A DNA stretch of 64,000 bases, from positions 1-64,000 of the forward strand of contig CAURMH010000001.1 of assembly GCA_963525745.1 (NCBI GenBank). Reading direction: 5' to 3'. Made by a program: the position numbers and the translations under genes. The notes below the pieces were generated by a model, which worked only from the letters and a program-made list of their open reading frames with translations, did no database searches and was not told the origin of the DNA. This stretch comes from CAURMH01 sp963525745 (GTDB taxonomy: Bacteria; Pseudomonadota; Gammaproteobacteria; Enterobacterales; Pasteurellaceae). Positions 11,298 through 21,002 of the stretch are shown here, one piece after another. Within the stretch, counting starts at the first letter, position 1, and each line of letters opens with the position of its first letter.

Positions 11298-12482
11298 TTA
11301 AAATAAGCTTTTTAAGGTTAAAACGATCCAATCCCAAACTTTCCCGAAAACACCCGCCTCAGGAATTTCTTCCATTGCCTGTAAATTAAGCGCAGCTATA
11401 TCTTTACCATCCAACTGATATATGATTTTTCCAACAATCTGACCTTTTGCCAACGGGGCTTCAAGGTGTTTTTCAGTCATAACATAACGCGCCTTTAAAT
11501 CGGTTTGACGCCCCTTTGGAATGGTCACGAAGCCGTCTTGTAGAAGGCCTAATTTCGCTTCATTTTCAGTGCCGTAATATACCGGTTGTTCTAACACGGC
11601 TTTGCCGGCATCGAACGTTTTGAAGGTATCAAAATTAGCCAATCCCCATTGCAGCAACTTTTTACTTTCGACTTCCCGCCCTTTGTAAGTGGAGACGCCC
11701 ATGACGACAGAAATCAGGCGCATATTATCCGGCGTAACGGCGGAAGCCACTAAGTTGTAACCGGCCTGGCTGGTATGCCCAGTTTTCATGCCGTCGACAT
11801 GAATCGTTTTATCCCACAGCAAGCCGTTACGGTTAGGCTGCGTTATTTTATTGAATGTAAAGGATTTTTCGGCATATATTTTATATTCTTCCGGCAGATC
11901 GCGAATAATACGTGATCCGATAATGGCCATATCACGCGCCGAAGAATATTGGTTTGGTTCATCTAAACCGTGCGGTGTAGTAAAATTTGTATTCTTCAGG
12001 CCAAATTGCGCAACATATTTATTCATTGTTGCGACAAAATTCGGCACGGTTCCGGAAATATGCTCCGCAATTGCGACGCAAGCGTCATTACCCGAAACTA
12101 CAATAATGCCTCGATTTAAATCATCGACGGAAACCTGCTGATTTAAATTTAAAAACATTTTAGAGGAGTCCGGAAAATTTCTTCCCCATGCGCTCTCTCT
12201 GATCGTCACCATATCGGTATTGTGGATTTTTCCCTGCTTTAAGGCGGAACCGACGACATAACTTGTCATCATTTTGGTTAATGAGGCGGGATATTGACGC
12301 TGATCGGGATTAAGCGAGGCCAACACGGCGCCCGAATTGTAATCCATCAAAATATAGGTTTGTGCGTTGATCTGAGGAGGCGTAATGGCGTATTGAAAGT
12401 CATCGGCATGGGTGAAAGAAGCGAGTCCGATGAGGGAGCTAAAAATAAAAAGCCGAGTTTTTTGCAAATGTTTTATAAGCAT
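11298..12482 (-). CDS. dacA: D-alanyl-D-alanine carboxypeptidase (PBP5/6 type)
   Basis: Trims the terminal D-alanine from peptidoglycan stem peptides in the periplasm. I start it at the ATG at 12482 (394 residues) because GATAGGAAAAATC precedes it; an ATG at 12497 overlaps that ribosome-binding site. A signal peptide ends near THA-DD. The three active-site motifs are SLTK, SGND and KTGHTS. A PBP5 C-terminal beta domain follows, and the amphipathic membrane anchor ends in WDWIVLTLKSLF. It lies in the elongation cluster between rlpA and ybeD. Confidence 0.97.
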   Translation of the reverse strand: MLIKHLQKTRLFIFSSLIGLASFTHADDFQYAITPPQINAQTYILMDYNSGAVLASLNPDQRQYPASLTKMMTSYVVGSALKQGKIHNTDMVTIRESAWGRNFPDSSKMFLNLNQQVSVDDLNRGIIVVSGNDACVAIAEHISGTVPNFVATMNKYVAQFGLKNTNFTTPHGLDEPNQYSSARDMAIIGSRIIRDLPEEYKIYAEKSFTFNKITQPNRNGLLWDKTIHVDGMKTGHTSQAGYNLVASAVTPDNMRLISVVMGVSTYKGREVESKKLLQWGLANFDTFKTFDAGKAVLEQPVYYGTENEAKLGLLQDGFVTIPKGRQTDLKARYVMTEKHLEAPLAKGQIVGKIIYQLDGKDIAALNLQAMEEIPEAGVFGKVWDWIVLTLKSLF

Positions 12483-12500
12483 GATTTTTCCTATCATAAA

Positions 12501-13361
12501 TTAATTTTTATCAGAATAAATAATAATCGATTTTCCGACCGCTCTTTTTTGTAACGTTGATTTTAGCTGATTCGCTTCCTTTTGGGTTTTCACGGGACCA
12601 AAATAAATATCGTAATGTTTGTCGCTTTTGATAATTTTCGTTTTCACATTGGGTAACGTCAGTCGGGCAAGAAATTTATTCGCTTCGGTTTTGGATGAAA
12701 AACGAGGTATCTTTATTTTATATTCGTTTTTCTTCGCGACAACATGATTTTTCTTATCGGTCACCAGACGATGACTTGCGGCGGCAATTTTTGTGTGTTT
12801 GACGAGTGTTTTCGTGCCTACACCGGAAATTTTTCCGTCTTTGGCAACATGTAACGCTTCCACACGAACTTGCCCTAATCCATGGTGGAGCAGCCCAAGC
12901 TCTTTGGCCGCCGCACCGGAAACATCAATTACCCGTTTCGACAAAAATGGGCCGCGGTCATTAATTTTGACAATCACTTTACGATTGTTGCGTAAATTCG
13001 TTATAACGGCATAAGAGTTAAGCGGTAGGGTTTTATGCGCCGCCGTATAAAGGGCGGAATTATATACCTCGCCGCTGGCAGTTCGTCTACCGTTAAATTT
13101 GGCGTGGTAATAACTTGCAGTCCCCTCTTTGATATAATTTTTGGCTTCCTCACGATTTTTTGTCGTGTAGGTTGTTCCCTTTACGGTATAAGTGCCCGGC
13201 GAAGGGATATGCGCAAGCGGCGTTAAATTCGCGCCTTTGATGCCGTACATTTTTTGTGTTTCGGCCTGAATTGAGGGCGAAATCAATAAAAGACAGGCCA
13301 AAAGTGCGGTCAATATTCGGTATACATTGTAAAATGAAATTTGATTAGCGATCATAAACAT
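12501..13361 (-). CDS. rlpA: Septal ring lytic transglycosylase RlpA
   Basis: 286 residues. An N-terminal signal segment (LLACLLLISPSIQA) is followed by the double-psi beta-barrel domain: EGTASYYHAKFNGRRTASGE, then TLPLNSYAVITN, then NDRGPF with the catalytic aspartate. A SPOR domain covers about the last 75 residues and should bind denuded glycan at the septum. The signal could be read as a lipobox (LLAC) or as signal peptidase I cleavage after IQA; I cannot decide. It lies between rodA and dacA. An uptake signal lies inside its 5' region. Confidence 0.93.
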   Translation of the reverse strand: MFMIANQISFYNVYRILTALLACLLLISPSIQAETQKMYGIKGANLTPLAHIPSPGTYTVKGTTYTTKNREEAKNYIKEGTASYYHAKFNGRRTASGEVYNSALYTAAHKTLPLNSYAVITNLRNNRKVIVKINDRGPFLSKRVIDVSGAAAKELGLLHHGLGQVRVEALHVAKDGKISGVGTKTLVKHTKIAAASHRLVTDKKNHVVAKKNEYKIKIPRFSSKTEANKFLARLTLPNVKTKIIKSDKHYDIYFGPVKTQKEANQLKSTLQKRAVGKSIIIYSDKN

Positions 13362-13406
13362 ACTTTGTGATAAAAAATTCGTTAGCTAAGAACCTTAAAA
13401 CGAAAA

Positions 13407-14522
13407 TTAGTTCCCCTTCATAAAACTTGTTCTATGGGTGTGAATTGACATCACCAAACCGAAGCTTGCCATAATGACGACATAGGAGGTGCCGCCATAA
13501 CTGACCAGCGGCAACGGCACGCCGACGACAGGAAGAATTCCGCTGACCATGCCGATATTCACAAAGACATACACGAAAAAAATCAGCATTGTCGCACCGG
13601 CTAGAACTCGACCGAAAGCGGTTTGCGCATTGATGGCAATCATTAACCCGCGGATAATGATAAAAAGGTAAATGCCAAGTAAAATCAAAAATCCGATCAT
13701 GCCATGCTCTTCACTTAACACGGCAAAAATAAAATCCGTATGGGGTTCCGGTAAGAATTCAAGTTGGGACTGGGTTCCCTGCATCCAACCTTTGCCACTT
13801 AAGCCGCCTGAGCCAATAGCAATTTTTGATTGTAAAATATGATATCCTGCACCGAGCGGATCTTTTTCCGGATCTAACAGCGTTAATACGCGCGTGCGTT
13901 GGTAATCATGCATCAAATATAGCCACATAATCGGAATAAACGCCGCCAATCCGACAACAGCAATCAATATCAACCACCAGCTCATACCGGCTAAAAAGAC
14001 TACAAATAGGCCGGAAGCACCGACCAAAATAGACGTTCCCAGATCGGGCTGAATAGCAACGAGTAAGGTAGGGGTTAAGATCATCGCAATGGCAATAAAG
14101 GTCTCGCTTAATTTAGGTGGTTGCGGACGATTCCCTAAATAAACCGCTACCATTAACGGTACTGCCAATTTGACGATTTCGGACGGTTGGAAACGAATAA
14201 ACCCGAGATCGAGCCAGCGTTGAGCGCCTTTACTTGTGGTGCCGATTAAATCCACCAGAATGAGCATAATTAAACCGATAAGGTAAAGATAGGGGGCTAA
14301 CCGTTGATAAAATTTCGGCGGAAATTGCGCGGTAGCAAGCATGACAACAAACCCCAGCGAGACTTGAATAATACGATTACGAAACATCGTTTCGCTTGCT
14401 CCGGAGGCGCTGTAGAGCACAAACATACCAAATCCTGTGATCACAACAAGGCCAAGGAAAAGTGTCAAATCAATATGTAACCGTGTCCAAAGTCGTCGCC
14501 AAAAAGGAATTTTCTCTTCCAT
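13407..14522 (-). CDS. rodA: Peptidoglycan glycosyltransferase RodA
   Basis: A SEDS-family polymerase of the elongasome, 371 residues with about ten membrane helices. Family signatures are visible: [21 protein letters not shown] in the middle, [30 protein letters not shown] and the C-terminal [14 protein letters not shown]. Its start codon overlaps the mrdA stop by one base. The partner transpeptidase PBP2 is therefore translated immediately upstream, and the two function as a complex. Confidence 0.98.
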   Translation of the reverse strand: MEEKIPFWRRLWTRLHIDLTLFLGLVVITGFGMFVLYSASGASETMFRNRIIQVSLGFVVMLATAQFPPKFYQRLAPYLYLIGLIMLILVDLIGTTSKGAQRWLDLGFIRFQPSEIVKLAVPLMVAVYLGNRPQPPKLSETFIAIAMILTPTLLVAIQPDLGTSILVGASGLFVVFLAGMSWWLILIAVVGLAAFIPIMWLYLMHDYQRTRVLTLLDPEKDPLGAGYHILQSKIAIGSGGLSGKGWMQGTQSQLEFLPEPHTDFIFAVLSEEHGMIGFLILLGIYLFIIIRGLMIAINAQTAFGRVLAGATMLIFFVYVFVNIGMVSGILPVVGVPLPLVSYGGTSYVVIMASFGLVMSIHTHRTSFMKGN

Positions 14523-16468
14523 TATTCTGTCTCCTCCGCCGGTTTATTGCTTTGCCGCCTTTCAGTTTTAGCTTGTTCCTGCTCAATCTTCGGTAAACGC
14601 TGAATAAAATAATAGTCCATAATATTGCGTACCAACGGCGCGGCATTACTTGAACCGCCGCCTGCGTTTTCTAAAATAACCGTTACAATTAACTGCGGAT
14701 TTTCATAAGGCGCAAAGGCGGTAAACCAGCCATGATCATGCAATTCTTTTTTTAAGCCGCTGGCGTCGTATTTTTCATTCTCTTTAAGACTAAAAACCTG
14801 AGCCGTCCCGGATTTCCCAGCAACATGATAAGGCGTGCCGGCAAAGGCTTTTCGCCCGGTTCCCGCTGCGGAATTAACCACATTAAACATGCCCCGTTTC
14901 GCAGCATCCCAATAAGCCTGTTTCGGCTCATTAATATCCGAATAAAGCAAAGGATCTTTATACGGCGCTATCGTTGCGCCTTCAATCATATTTAATAAAT
15001 GGGGCGTATTTACTTTACCGTTATTCACCAGTATCGCAGTGGCTTTGGCAACCTGAAGAGGCGTTGCGGTCCAATAACCCTGACCGATACCGACGGAAAT
15101 GGTATCGCCTTGCACCCAAGGCTTTTTATAACGCTTCTGTTTCCACTCTCGTGTCGGCATATTAGCTGCCGTTTCTTCTTGAATTTCAATGCCGGTCGGC
15201 AAACCGAACCCAAAACGCTGCATCCAATCGGATAACCGATCAATGCCCATGTTATAGGCGATCTGATAGAAATAGGTATCGGCAGATTCTGTAATGGCCT
15301 TATTTAAATCCAAATAACCGTGGCCGCTTTTCTTCCAGTCTCGGAAGCGTTTTGTCGTATTCGGTAAAACCCAGTAGCCCGGGTCGAAAATGGTCGTGCT
15401 CGAGGTAATGACCTTTTCCTCTTGAGCCGCGACGGCAATAAAAGGTTTCACCGTTGACGCCGGCGGATAAATGCCCTGCACAGCACGGTTGTATAGCGGA
15501 CGAGCCGGATCATTTAACAAAGTGCGGTAGTTTTCCGCCGAGATTCCATCTACAAATAAATTATTGTCATAACTTGGCGTCGAAACCATGGCCAAAACAC
15601 TGCTATCCTTCGGATCCAAAACAACAATCGCCCCTTTCTGCCCCGCCAGCAAATTGGTAATGTAGCGCTGTAATTCAAGATCGATGGTTAAATGAATACT
15701 TTTTCCGTCGACCGCAGGCTCTTCGCGCAATTTACGAATGACTTTGCCGCGATTATTGATTTCAACTTCTTCAAAGCCCGTTGAACCGTGTAATTGCTCT
15801 TCGTAGTAACGCTCTATGCCCAACTTTCCAATATCCGTTGTTCCCGCATAATTGGTGAATTTTTCCGCTTTTTTTAAACGCTCGACATCTTTATCGTTAA
15901 TTTTCCCTACATAGCCCAAAATGTGCGTCATCGGCTCGCCGTAAAGGTAATGGCGTTTAAAATAAGGGCGAATGTCAATGCTCGGGAAACGGTGCTGATT
16001 AACGGCGAAACGTGCCATTTGTTCTTCCGTTAAGTTAGCTTTTAGTAAAATAGGCGTATAGCGTGTGCTGCGTCGGCGCGCTTTCATAAACGCATCGATT
16101 TCTTGCTCCGTTAAGCCGACAATATCATTAAGTTCTTCAAAAGTGCGGTCTAAATTTTCGGTTTTTTCAGGCACGATATACAACCCGAAAAACGTTAAGT
16201 TTTCAGCCAGTAACTGACCGTAGCGATCATAAATCAACCCGCGTGTCGGCGGTAGCGGCAGTAATTTAATGCGATTACCGTTGGAACGGGTTTGATACAA
16301 ATTATGATTGGTTATTTGCAAATGAAAAAGATTGACGATTAAAACAGCACTTAAAATTAATACCCCTAAGAATGAAACTAAAGTGCGGCGCGCAAAAAGA
16401 TTACGTTCCGATTTTTTATCCTGCAAGACATTGCTTGTCGGCGCCAAAAAAAGATGCTTTAGATTCAT
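14522..16468 (-). CDS. mrdA: Penicillin-binding protein 2 (elongation transpeptidase)
   Basis: 648 residues. Single N-terminal membrane helix (about 28-48), the dimerisation/pedestal domain starting at [12 protein letters not shown], then the transpeptidase domain. Active-site motifs: ASTVK (SxxK), SADTYFYQ (SxD variant usual in PBP2) and KSGTAQ (KTG-type). It cross-links new side-wall peptidoglycan together with RodA, MreC and MreD, also encoded in this window. It lies between rlmH and rodA. Confidence 0.98.
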   Translation of the reverse strand: MNLKHLFLAPTSNVLQDKKSERNLFARRTLVSFLGVLILSAVLIVNLFHLQITNHNLYQTRSNGNRIKLLPLPPTRGLIYDRYGQLLAENLTFFGLYIVPEKTENLDRTFEELNDIVGLTEQEIDAFMKARRRSTRYTPILLKANLTEEQMARFAVNQHRFPSIDIRPYFKRHYLYGEPMTHILGYVGKINDKDVERLKKAEKFTNYAGTTDIGKLGIERYYEEQLHGSTGFEEVEINNRGKVIRKLREEPAVDGKSIHLTIDLELQRYITNLLAGQKGAIVVLDPKDSSVLAMVSTPSYDNNLFVDGISAENYRTLLNDPARPLYNRAVQGIYPPASTVKPFIAVAAQEEKVITSSTTIFDPGYWVLPNTTKRFRDWKKSGHGYLDLNKAITESADTYFYQIAYNMGIDRLSDWMQRFGFGLPTGIEIQEETAANMPTREWKQKRYKKPWVQGDTISVGIGQGYWTATPLQVAKATAILVNNGKVNTPHLLNMIEGATIAPYKDPLLYSDINEPKQAYWDAAKRGMFNVVNSAAGTGRKAFAGTPYHVAGKSGTAQVFSLKENEKYDASGLKKELHDHGWFTAFAPYENPQLIVTVILENAGGGSSNAAPLVRNIMDYYFIQRLPKIEQEQAKTERRQSNKPAEETE

Positions 16469-16478
16469 GAAACCAGAT

Positions 16479-16946
16479 TTACTCTCGATGATAAGGATGA
16501 TTAACGGTTAACGACCAGGCGCGATATAAACTTTCCGCCACAATGATACGAACCAGCGGGTGAGGCAGCGTGAGCGGCGATAGCGACCAGCTTTCTTCTG
16601 CGGCAGACTTACATTCCGGCGACAATCCTTCCGGCCCGCCGATTAAAAGACAAATATCCCGTCCGTCATTTTTCCATTCGTCAAAGCGCCGAGCAAGCTG
16701 AGAGGTTGTTAACGGCCGGCCGGGAATGTCGAGTGAAATGATTTTGCTTTTGCCGCAGGCAGCGAGCATCGCCCGGCCTTCCTGTGCCAAAATTCGCTGA
16801 ATATCGGCATTTTTCCCGCGTTTTCCCGCTGCAATTTCAATTAATTCAAAAGGAATATCTTTGGGAAAACGGCGACGATATTCTTCGAAACCGATCATCA
16901 CCCAATCGGGCATTTTTGTTCCTACGGCAACCAACGTTATTTTCAC
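16479..16946 (-). CDS. rlmH: 23S rRNA (pseudouridine1915-N3)-methyltransferase RlmH
   Basis: SPOUT-fold methyltransferase that modifies helix 69 of 23S rRNA. I start it at the GTG at 16946, giving the canonical 155-residue protein ([15 protein letters not shown]); GGAG lies seven bases upstream. A longer ATG start at 16979 overlaps rsfS and adds 11 residues not seen in the family. The SAM-binding block [14 protein letters not shown] and the C-terminal [25 protein letters not shown] end (here [10 protein letters not shown]) are intact. It is part of rsfS-rlmH-mrdA-rodA. Confidence 0.96.
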   Translation of the reverse strand: MKITLVAVGTKMPDWVMIGFEEYRRRFPKDIPFELIEIAAGKRGKNADIQRILAQEGRAMLAACGKSKIISLDIPGRPLTTSQLARRFDEWKNDGRDICLLIGGPEGLSPECKSAAEESWSLSPLTLPHPLVRIIVAESLYRAWSLTVNHPYHRE

Positions 16947-16969
16947 AAACGGTCTCCAAAATGACTGGA

Positions 16970-17278
16970 TTAGCCCCAAAGTTTTTCCAACTGATACAAC
17001 TCACGGGCTTCTCGCTGCATGATATGCACAATAGCCTGCCCTAGATCGACGACGATCCAATCGGCGGATTCTTTTCCTTCATGGCCAAAGGTTTCGATAC
17101 CGGCTTTTTTACATTCGGCAATTAAATTTTCTGCCATGGCGGAAACCTGGCGGCTTGAAGTGCCCGTACAAACAATCATGCTGTCAGTCACGGAGGATTT
17201 CCCTTTCACATCAAAATGAAGAATATCCGTGCCCTTTAAATCATTTAGTTTTTCTAAAATAAACTCAACTAACGACAT
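16970..17278 (-). CDS. rsfS: Ribosomal silencing factor RsfS
   Basis: 102 residues of the RsfS/YbeB/Iojap family. It binds L14 on free 50S subunits and blocks subunit joining under nutrient limitation. Typical elements: [26 protein letters not shown] (shown here only by its [16 protein letters not shown] core), [16 protein letters not shown] and [19 protein letters not shown]. It is the first gene of the minus-strand elongation cluster and is divergent from fabD. Confidence 0.97.
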   Translation of the reverse strand: MSLVEFILEKLNDLKGTDILHFDVKGKSSVTDSMIVCTGTSSRQVSAMAENLIAECKKAGIETFGHEGKESADWIVVDLGQAIVHIMQREARELYQLEKLWG

Positions 17279-17454
17279 AATTATCCCTATTCAAAAAGTG
17301 ACTGATTCTATCACTGAATAGCGCTAAGAACCAGTGCGCGCCTAAGATTTCGACAAAACGAAAAGGATTTGAACACTTTTTTCTTGCCTAATTAACAAAT
17401 CTCCCTAAAATTGACCGCACTTTTACCTAAAATCACACAATGCAAGGATAAAAA

Positions 17455-18393
17455 ATGAAAAAATTTGCAATGGTTTTTCCGGGACAAGGTTCCCAGTCGG
17501 TAGGGATGCTTGCCGAATTGGCTGCAGAATACCCGATCGTGACCAAAACCTTCAAACAAGCGTCCGACGCGCTGGGTTATGACTTGTGGCATTTGACGCA
17601 ACAAGGCCCGACAGAGGAACTTAATAAAACGTGGCAAACGCAGCCTGCACTTTTAGCCGCTTCCGTCGCCATTTATCGTGTGTGGCAGGAAAAATATCCC
17701 CAATTCAAACCGACGGCGATGGCCGGACATAGTTTAGGGGAATATTCCGCTTTAGTTTGTGCGGGAGCGTTGGATTTTCAAGAGGCGATTAAATTAGTGG
17801 CGTTGCGTGGTAAGCTCATGCAGCAAGCCGTTCCGGAAGGCACAGGTGCGATGTATGCGATTATCGGATTAAACAATGAGACGATTATTAATGCATGCAA
17901 ACAAGCCGAACAAGGCGAAGTGGTTTCGGCGGTTAATTTTAACTCGCCGGGTCAAGTCGTTATCGCCGGCGCCAAAGCCGCAGTTGAGCGAGCGGCGGCA
18001 TTATGTAAAGCGGCGGGAGCAAAACGCGCGTTACCGTTGGCCGTCAGCGTGCCTTCCCATTGTGAACTCATGAAACCGGCGGCGGAGCAATTGGCTAATG
18101 CCTTAGCCGGTATTGCTATTAATGCACCTGAAATCGCCGTAATCAATAATGTCGATGTTCGTGTCGAATCGGAAAGTACACAAATTTGTACCGCACTTGT
18201 GCGCCAATTGTACAGCCCTGTTCGTTGGACGGAAACGGTAGAGAAAATGGCACAGGACGGCATTGAAATATTGGTCGAAATCGGCCCGGGTAAAGTGTTA
18301 AATGGCCTGACAAAACGGATTATCGCCGAATTACAAGCCGTTTCGGTCAATGACACCACTTCGTTAAACGCTATTGAAGACGCATTAAAATAA
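17455..18393 (+). CDS. fabD: Malonyl-CoA:ACP transacylase FabD
   Basis: Loads malonate onto ACP for fatty-acid elongation. 312 residues. FPGQGSQ at the N-terminus, the nucleophile serine in AGHSLGEYSALV, the GAMYAIIGL and NFNSPGQVVIAG blocks, and the catalytic histidine in VPSHCELM are all present. ATG follows GCAAGGATAAAAA. It is co-transcribed with fabG, 9 bases downstream. fabH, normally its upstream neighbour, lies at 4764-5714 on the other strand. Confidence 0.99.
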   Translation: MKKFAMVFPGQGSQSVGMLAELAAEYPIVTKTFKQASDALGYDLWHLTQQGPTEELNKTWQTQPALLAASVAIYRVWQEKYPQFKPTAMAGHSLGEYSALVCAGALDFQEAIKLVALRGKLMQQAVPEGTGAMYAIIGLNNETIINACKQAEQGEVVSAVNFNSPGQVVIAGAKAAVERAAALCKAAGAKRALPLAVSVPSHCELMKPAAEQLANALAGIAINAPEIAVINNVDVRVESESTQICTALVRQLYSPVRWTETVEKMAQDGIEILVEIGPGKVLNGLTKRIIAELQAVSVNDTTSLNAIEDALK

Positions 18394-18402
18394 GGAAAAA
18401 AT

Positions 18403-19131
18403 ATGCAACGTAAAATCGCTTTAGTGACCGGCGCCACGCGCGGAATCGGTCGTGCAATCGCTCAAGAATTAGCCGACCAAAATGTTTTTGTCATTGGTAC
18501 GGCAACTTCTGAAAAAGGCGCCGACGCTATCTCGGCGTATCTTGGTGAAAAAGGGACCGGTTTGGTCTTGAATGTTGCCGATAAACTATCCATCGAAACA
18601 ACATTAACCCAAATCAATGAGAAATTCGGCGATATTGATATTTTAGTCAATAATGCCGGAATTACGCGCGACAATTTATTAATGCGCATGAAAGAAGAAG
18701 AGTGGTTCGATATTATGCAAACCAATTTAACCTCTGTCTTTTATCTTTCTAAAGCGCTCCTGCGGTCAATGATGAAAAAACGTTTCGGACGTATTATTAC
18801 TATCGGTTCGGTGGTCGGTTCAATGGGCAATCCGGGACAATCCAACTATTGCGCAGCAAAAGCCGGGCTCATCGGTTTTTCTAAAGGATTGGCAAAAGAA
18901 GTGGCTTCGCGCGGCATTACCGTAAATGTCGTCGCACCGGGTTTTATCGCAACGGACATGACCGAAGTATTAACGGAAGAACAAAAATCCGGCATTCTTT
19001 CTAATGTGCCCGCCGGTCGCCTCGGCGAACCGAAGGACATCGCTAAAGCGGTGGCCTTTTTGGCGTCCGATGATGCCGGCTATATTACCGGCACAACGTT
19101 GCATGTCAACGGCGGATTATACATGGGCTAA
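18403..19131 (+). CDS. fabG: 3-oxoacyl-ACP reductase FabG
   Basis: NADPH-dependent short-chain dehydrogenase, 242 residues. Cofactor motif TGATRGIGRAIA near the N-terminus, the NNAG motif, the catalytic Ser (IGSVVGSMGNPGQ), Tyr and Lys (NYCAAKAG) and the C-terminal GYITGTTLHVNGG are present. It performs the first reduction in each elongation round. acpP does not follow, unlike in E. coli; fabG is followed by a hairpin-rich spacer and convergent menB. Confidence 0.98.
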   Translation: MQRKIALVTGATRGIGRAIAQELADQNVFVIGTATSEKGADAISAYLGEKGTGLVLNVADKLSIETTLTQINEKFGDIDILVNNAGITRDNLLMRMKEEEWFDIMQTNLTSVFYLSKALLRSMMKKRFGRIITIGSVVGSMGNPGQSNYCAAKAGLIGFSKGLAKEVASRGITVNVVAPGFIATDMTEVLTEEQKSGILSNVPAGRLGEPKDIAKAVAFLASDDAGYITGTTLHVNGGLYMG

Positions 19132-19191
19132 TGATTACTGTGATGGAGAAGTGCGGTTGATTTTTTTGAAATTATGTAAAAGTCACTCAGA

Positions 19192-19298
19192 GCTGAAATC
19201 ACGGTAACTGAACCTGAAAGGAAGTAAGTGATTTCAGTAACGCCATGCACAAAACTCGTTCTCCAACAAGCTCGGCAACCGTTTTGTGCATTTGTTAC
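19192..19298. repeat. Intergenic hairpin repeat, copy B (double hairpin)
   Basis: Two consecutive inverted repeats between fabG and menB. The first is CTGAAATCAC (19193-19202) with GTGATTTCAG (19228-19237). The second is ATGCACAAAAC (19245-19255) with GTTTTGTGCAT (19281-19291), with a further outer pair GTAAC/GTTAC. The left arm GCTGAAATCACG matches copy A (9166) with one change. The second loop carries ACAAGCTCGG, as in copy A. It sits at a proposed inversion edge. No coding capacity seen. Confidence 0.65.
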
Positions 19299-19348
19299 AT
19301 AATAGAGCCAATTTTAACCGCACTTTACTCAGGGCAAGCCTGAAACAA

Positions 19349-20206
19349 TTAAGGATTACGTCTAAATTTACTGAAGTCCGGCGCGCGTTTTTCATTAAAT
19401 GCATTACGGCCTTCCTGACCTTCCTCCGTCATATAAAATAACATGGTCGCATTGCCGGCAAGCTCCTGTAATCCCGCCTGTCCGTCACAATCCGCATTCA
19501 ACGCCGCTTTCAAACAACGTAAAGCAATCGGGCTGTTGCGTAGCATTTCACGGCACCAGCGCACGGTTTCCTTTTCCAATTCGGCATAAGGGACAACCGT
19601 ATTAACTAATCCCATTTCTAATGCTTCTTGCGCGTTGTATTGGCGACATAAGAACCAGATTTCACGTGCTTTTTTCTGACCGACAATACGCGCCATGTAG
19701 CTGGCGCCCCAGCCGCCGTCAAAAGAACCGACTTTCGGGCCGGTTTGTCCATAAATCGCATTATCGGCCGAAATCGTCAAATCACACAGCATATGTAACA
19801 CATGCCCGCCGCCAATCGCGTATCCTGCCACCATTGCCACTACCGGTTTCGGGCAGGAACGAATATCGCGTTGAAAATCCAGCACATTTAAGTGATGTAC
19901 GCCACTATCGTCTTTATAGCCGCCGTAATCACCACGTACTTTTTGATCGCCGCCGGAACAGAAAGCTTTTTCGCCTTCGCCCGTTAATACGATGACACCG
20001 ATATTTTCATCAAAACGGGCGTCAGCAAATGCATTAATCATTTCTTTGACGGTTTGAGGACGAAACGCATTGCGTACCTCCGGGCGGTTAATAGTGATTT
20101 TTGCAATGCCGTCCGTCGATTTGTGGTAACGAATGTCGGCGTAGCCTTCACTGCAATCGAGCCATTCAACGGGCGCATATAAAATGTCATCTTTTGGATT
20201 TTGCAT
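19349..20206 (-). CDS. menB: 1,4-dihydroxy-2-naphthoyl-CoA synthase MenB
   Basis: Crotonase-fold enzyme that closes the naphthoate ring in menaquinone synthesis. 285 residues. The substrate loop [24 protein letters not shown] segment, [15 protein letters not shown], the oxyanion block [16 protein letters not shown] and [14 protein letters not shown] are typical of MenB rather than other crotonases. menC, its pathway neighbour, lies 10 kb away on the opposite strand. In H. influenzae I recall the two genes as adjacent. Confidence 0.97.
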   Translation of the reverse strand: MQNPKDDILYAPVEWLDCSEGYADIRYHKSTDGIAKITINRPEVRNAFRPQTVKEMINAFADARFDENIGVIVLTGEGEKAFCSGGDQKVRGDYGGYKDDSGVHHLNVLDFQRDIRSCPKPVVAMVAGYAIGGGHVLHMLCDLTISADNAIYGQTGPKVGSFDGGWGASYMARIVGQKKAREIWFLCRQYNAQEALEMGLVNTVVPYAELEKETVRWCREMLRNSPIALRCLKAALNADCDGQAGLQELAGNATMLFYMTEEGQEGRNAFNEKRAPDFSKFRRNP

Positions 20207-20356
20207 ATCGGATTCTCTCGCATAATAAAAAGTGCGGTCATTATAGCGGAAGTTTTACCAATCAAGAACAGAAAATCGCATTCCGCTTTATCCCCATGCA
20301 TTTTGTTGTTAGAATTTTGCTGCTATTTTTCTCATTTTTCGCATAAGGATTTTAAA

Positions 20357-20926
20357 GTGAAAAAATCGATTATTTTTTACACAGCTTGGATGTTGTCGAG
20401 CTGTTCTTTATTTGCTCAGGCACCCAATGAATCGCCCATCCCGGGCGAGTATGCCGGCGCGGATTATATTTTAGCCGATAAGGACGCCAAACGGTGGGTC
20501 ATTGCCAGCCAACAGGCAGAACAATGTATTTACCCGACATTAACACGCATTCAACAAGCGCATTTTTCTAAAGAGGACAACTATATTCATTCGCAATATG
20601 TCTTTTTTTACCCGCTAGAAGAAATTATCGGCGAACAATATGTGAAAATGATTCAGAATGATGAAAAATCAATGGGTTATGCCACTTATCTGTTTAAGAA
20701 ATTCAAAGCGGAAGGAGATCAAAAAATCGACTCGATGGATGACGTGACTTGTCAGCGCTTACAGGTCAATGCCCGTGATGATCTTGCTGTGGTTAAAGGG
20801 CAATATAAAAGCGGCATGCAGGATGAGAAAAAGAACGAAGGCGCACAGAACACGGATGGCGTCGCCACGAATCAAAATAAATTTTTCTTTGACATCATAA
20901 AATGGGGTTCTATGTTCCTGCTCTAG
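20357..20926 (+). CDS. Exported Pasteurellaceae protein of unknown function
   Basis: I start this at the GTG at 20357 (189 residues), preceded by ATAAGGATTTTAAA. Longer reading from 20201 gives an implausible N-terminus that overlaps menB. Residues 1-21 form a signal peptide; LSSC could be a lipobox with Cys16, or cleavage may follow AQA. The mature part has conserved-looking aromatic segments ([12 protein letters not shown]), two cysteines and a hydrophobic C-terminus. It resembles the H. influenzae gene beside menB (HI0967) and may be the DUF5358 family; both are from memory. No function can be assigned. Confidence 0.75.
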   Translation: MKKSIIFYTAWMLSSCSLFAQAPNESPIPGEYAGADYILADKDAKRWVIASQQAEQCIYPTLTRIQQAHFSKEDNYIHSQYVFFYPLEEIIGEQYVKMIQNDEKSMGYATYLFKKFKAEGDQKIDSMDDVTCQRLQVNARDDLAVVKGQYKSGMQDEKKNEGAQNTDGVATNQNKFFFDIIKWGSMFLL

Positions 20927-20950
20927 CGGTCGGTTTTGCCGTGCTAAACT

Positions 20951-20982
20951 ACCGCCTTATACCGAAATCGGTGCAAGGCGGT
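20951..20982. terminator. Hairpin between convergent genes
   Basis: ACCGCCTT (20951-20958) pairs with AAGGCGGT (20975-20982), with an inner ACCG/CGGT stem. It lies between the exported protein gene and the symporter gene, which converge here. No T run follows on either strand, so termination would be weak or Rho-assisted. Confidence 0.45.
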
Positions 20983-21002
20983 GAAATAAAATAACAAGCC
21001 AC

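Noticed and set aside
20201..20356. N-terminal extension of the exported protein
   Set aside because: It would overlap the menB start and place a basic, non-signal-like stretch before a good signal peptide that has its own ribosome-binding site at GTG 20357.
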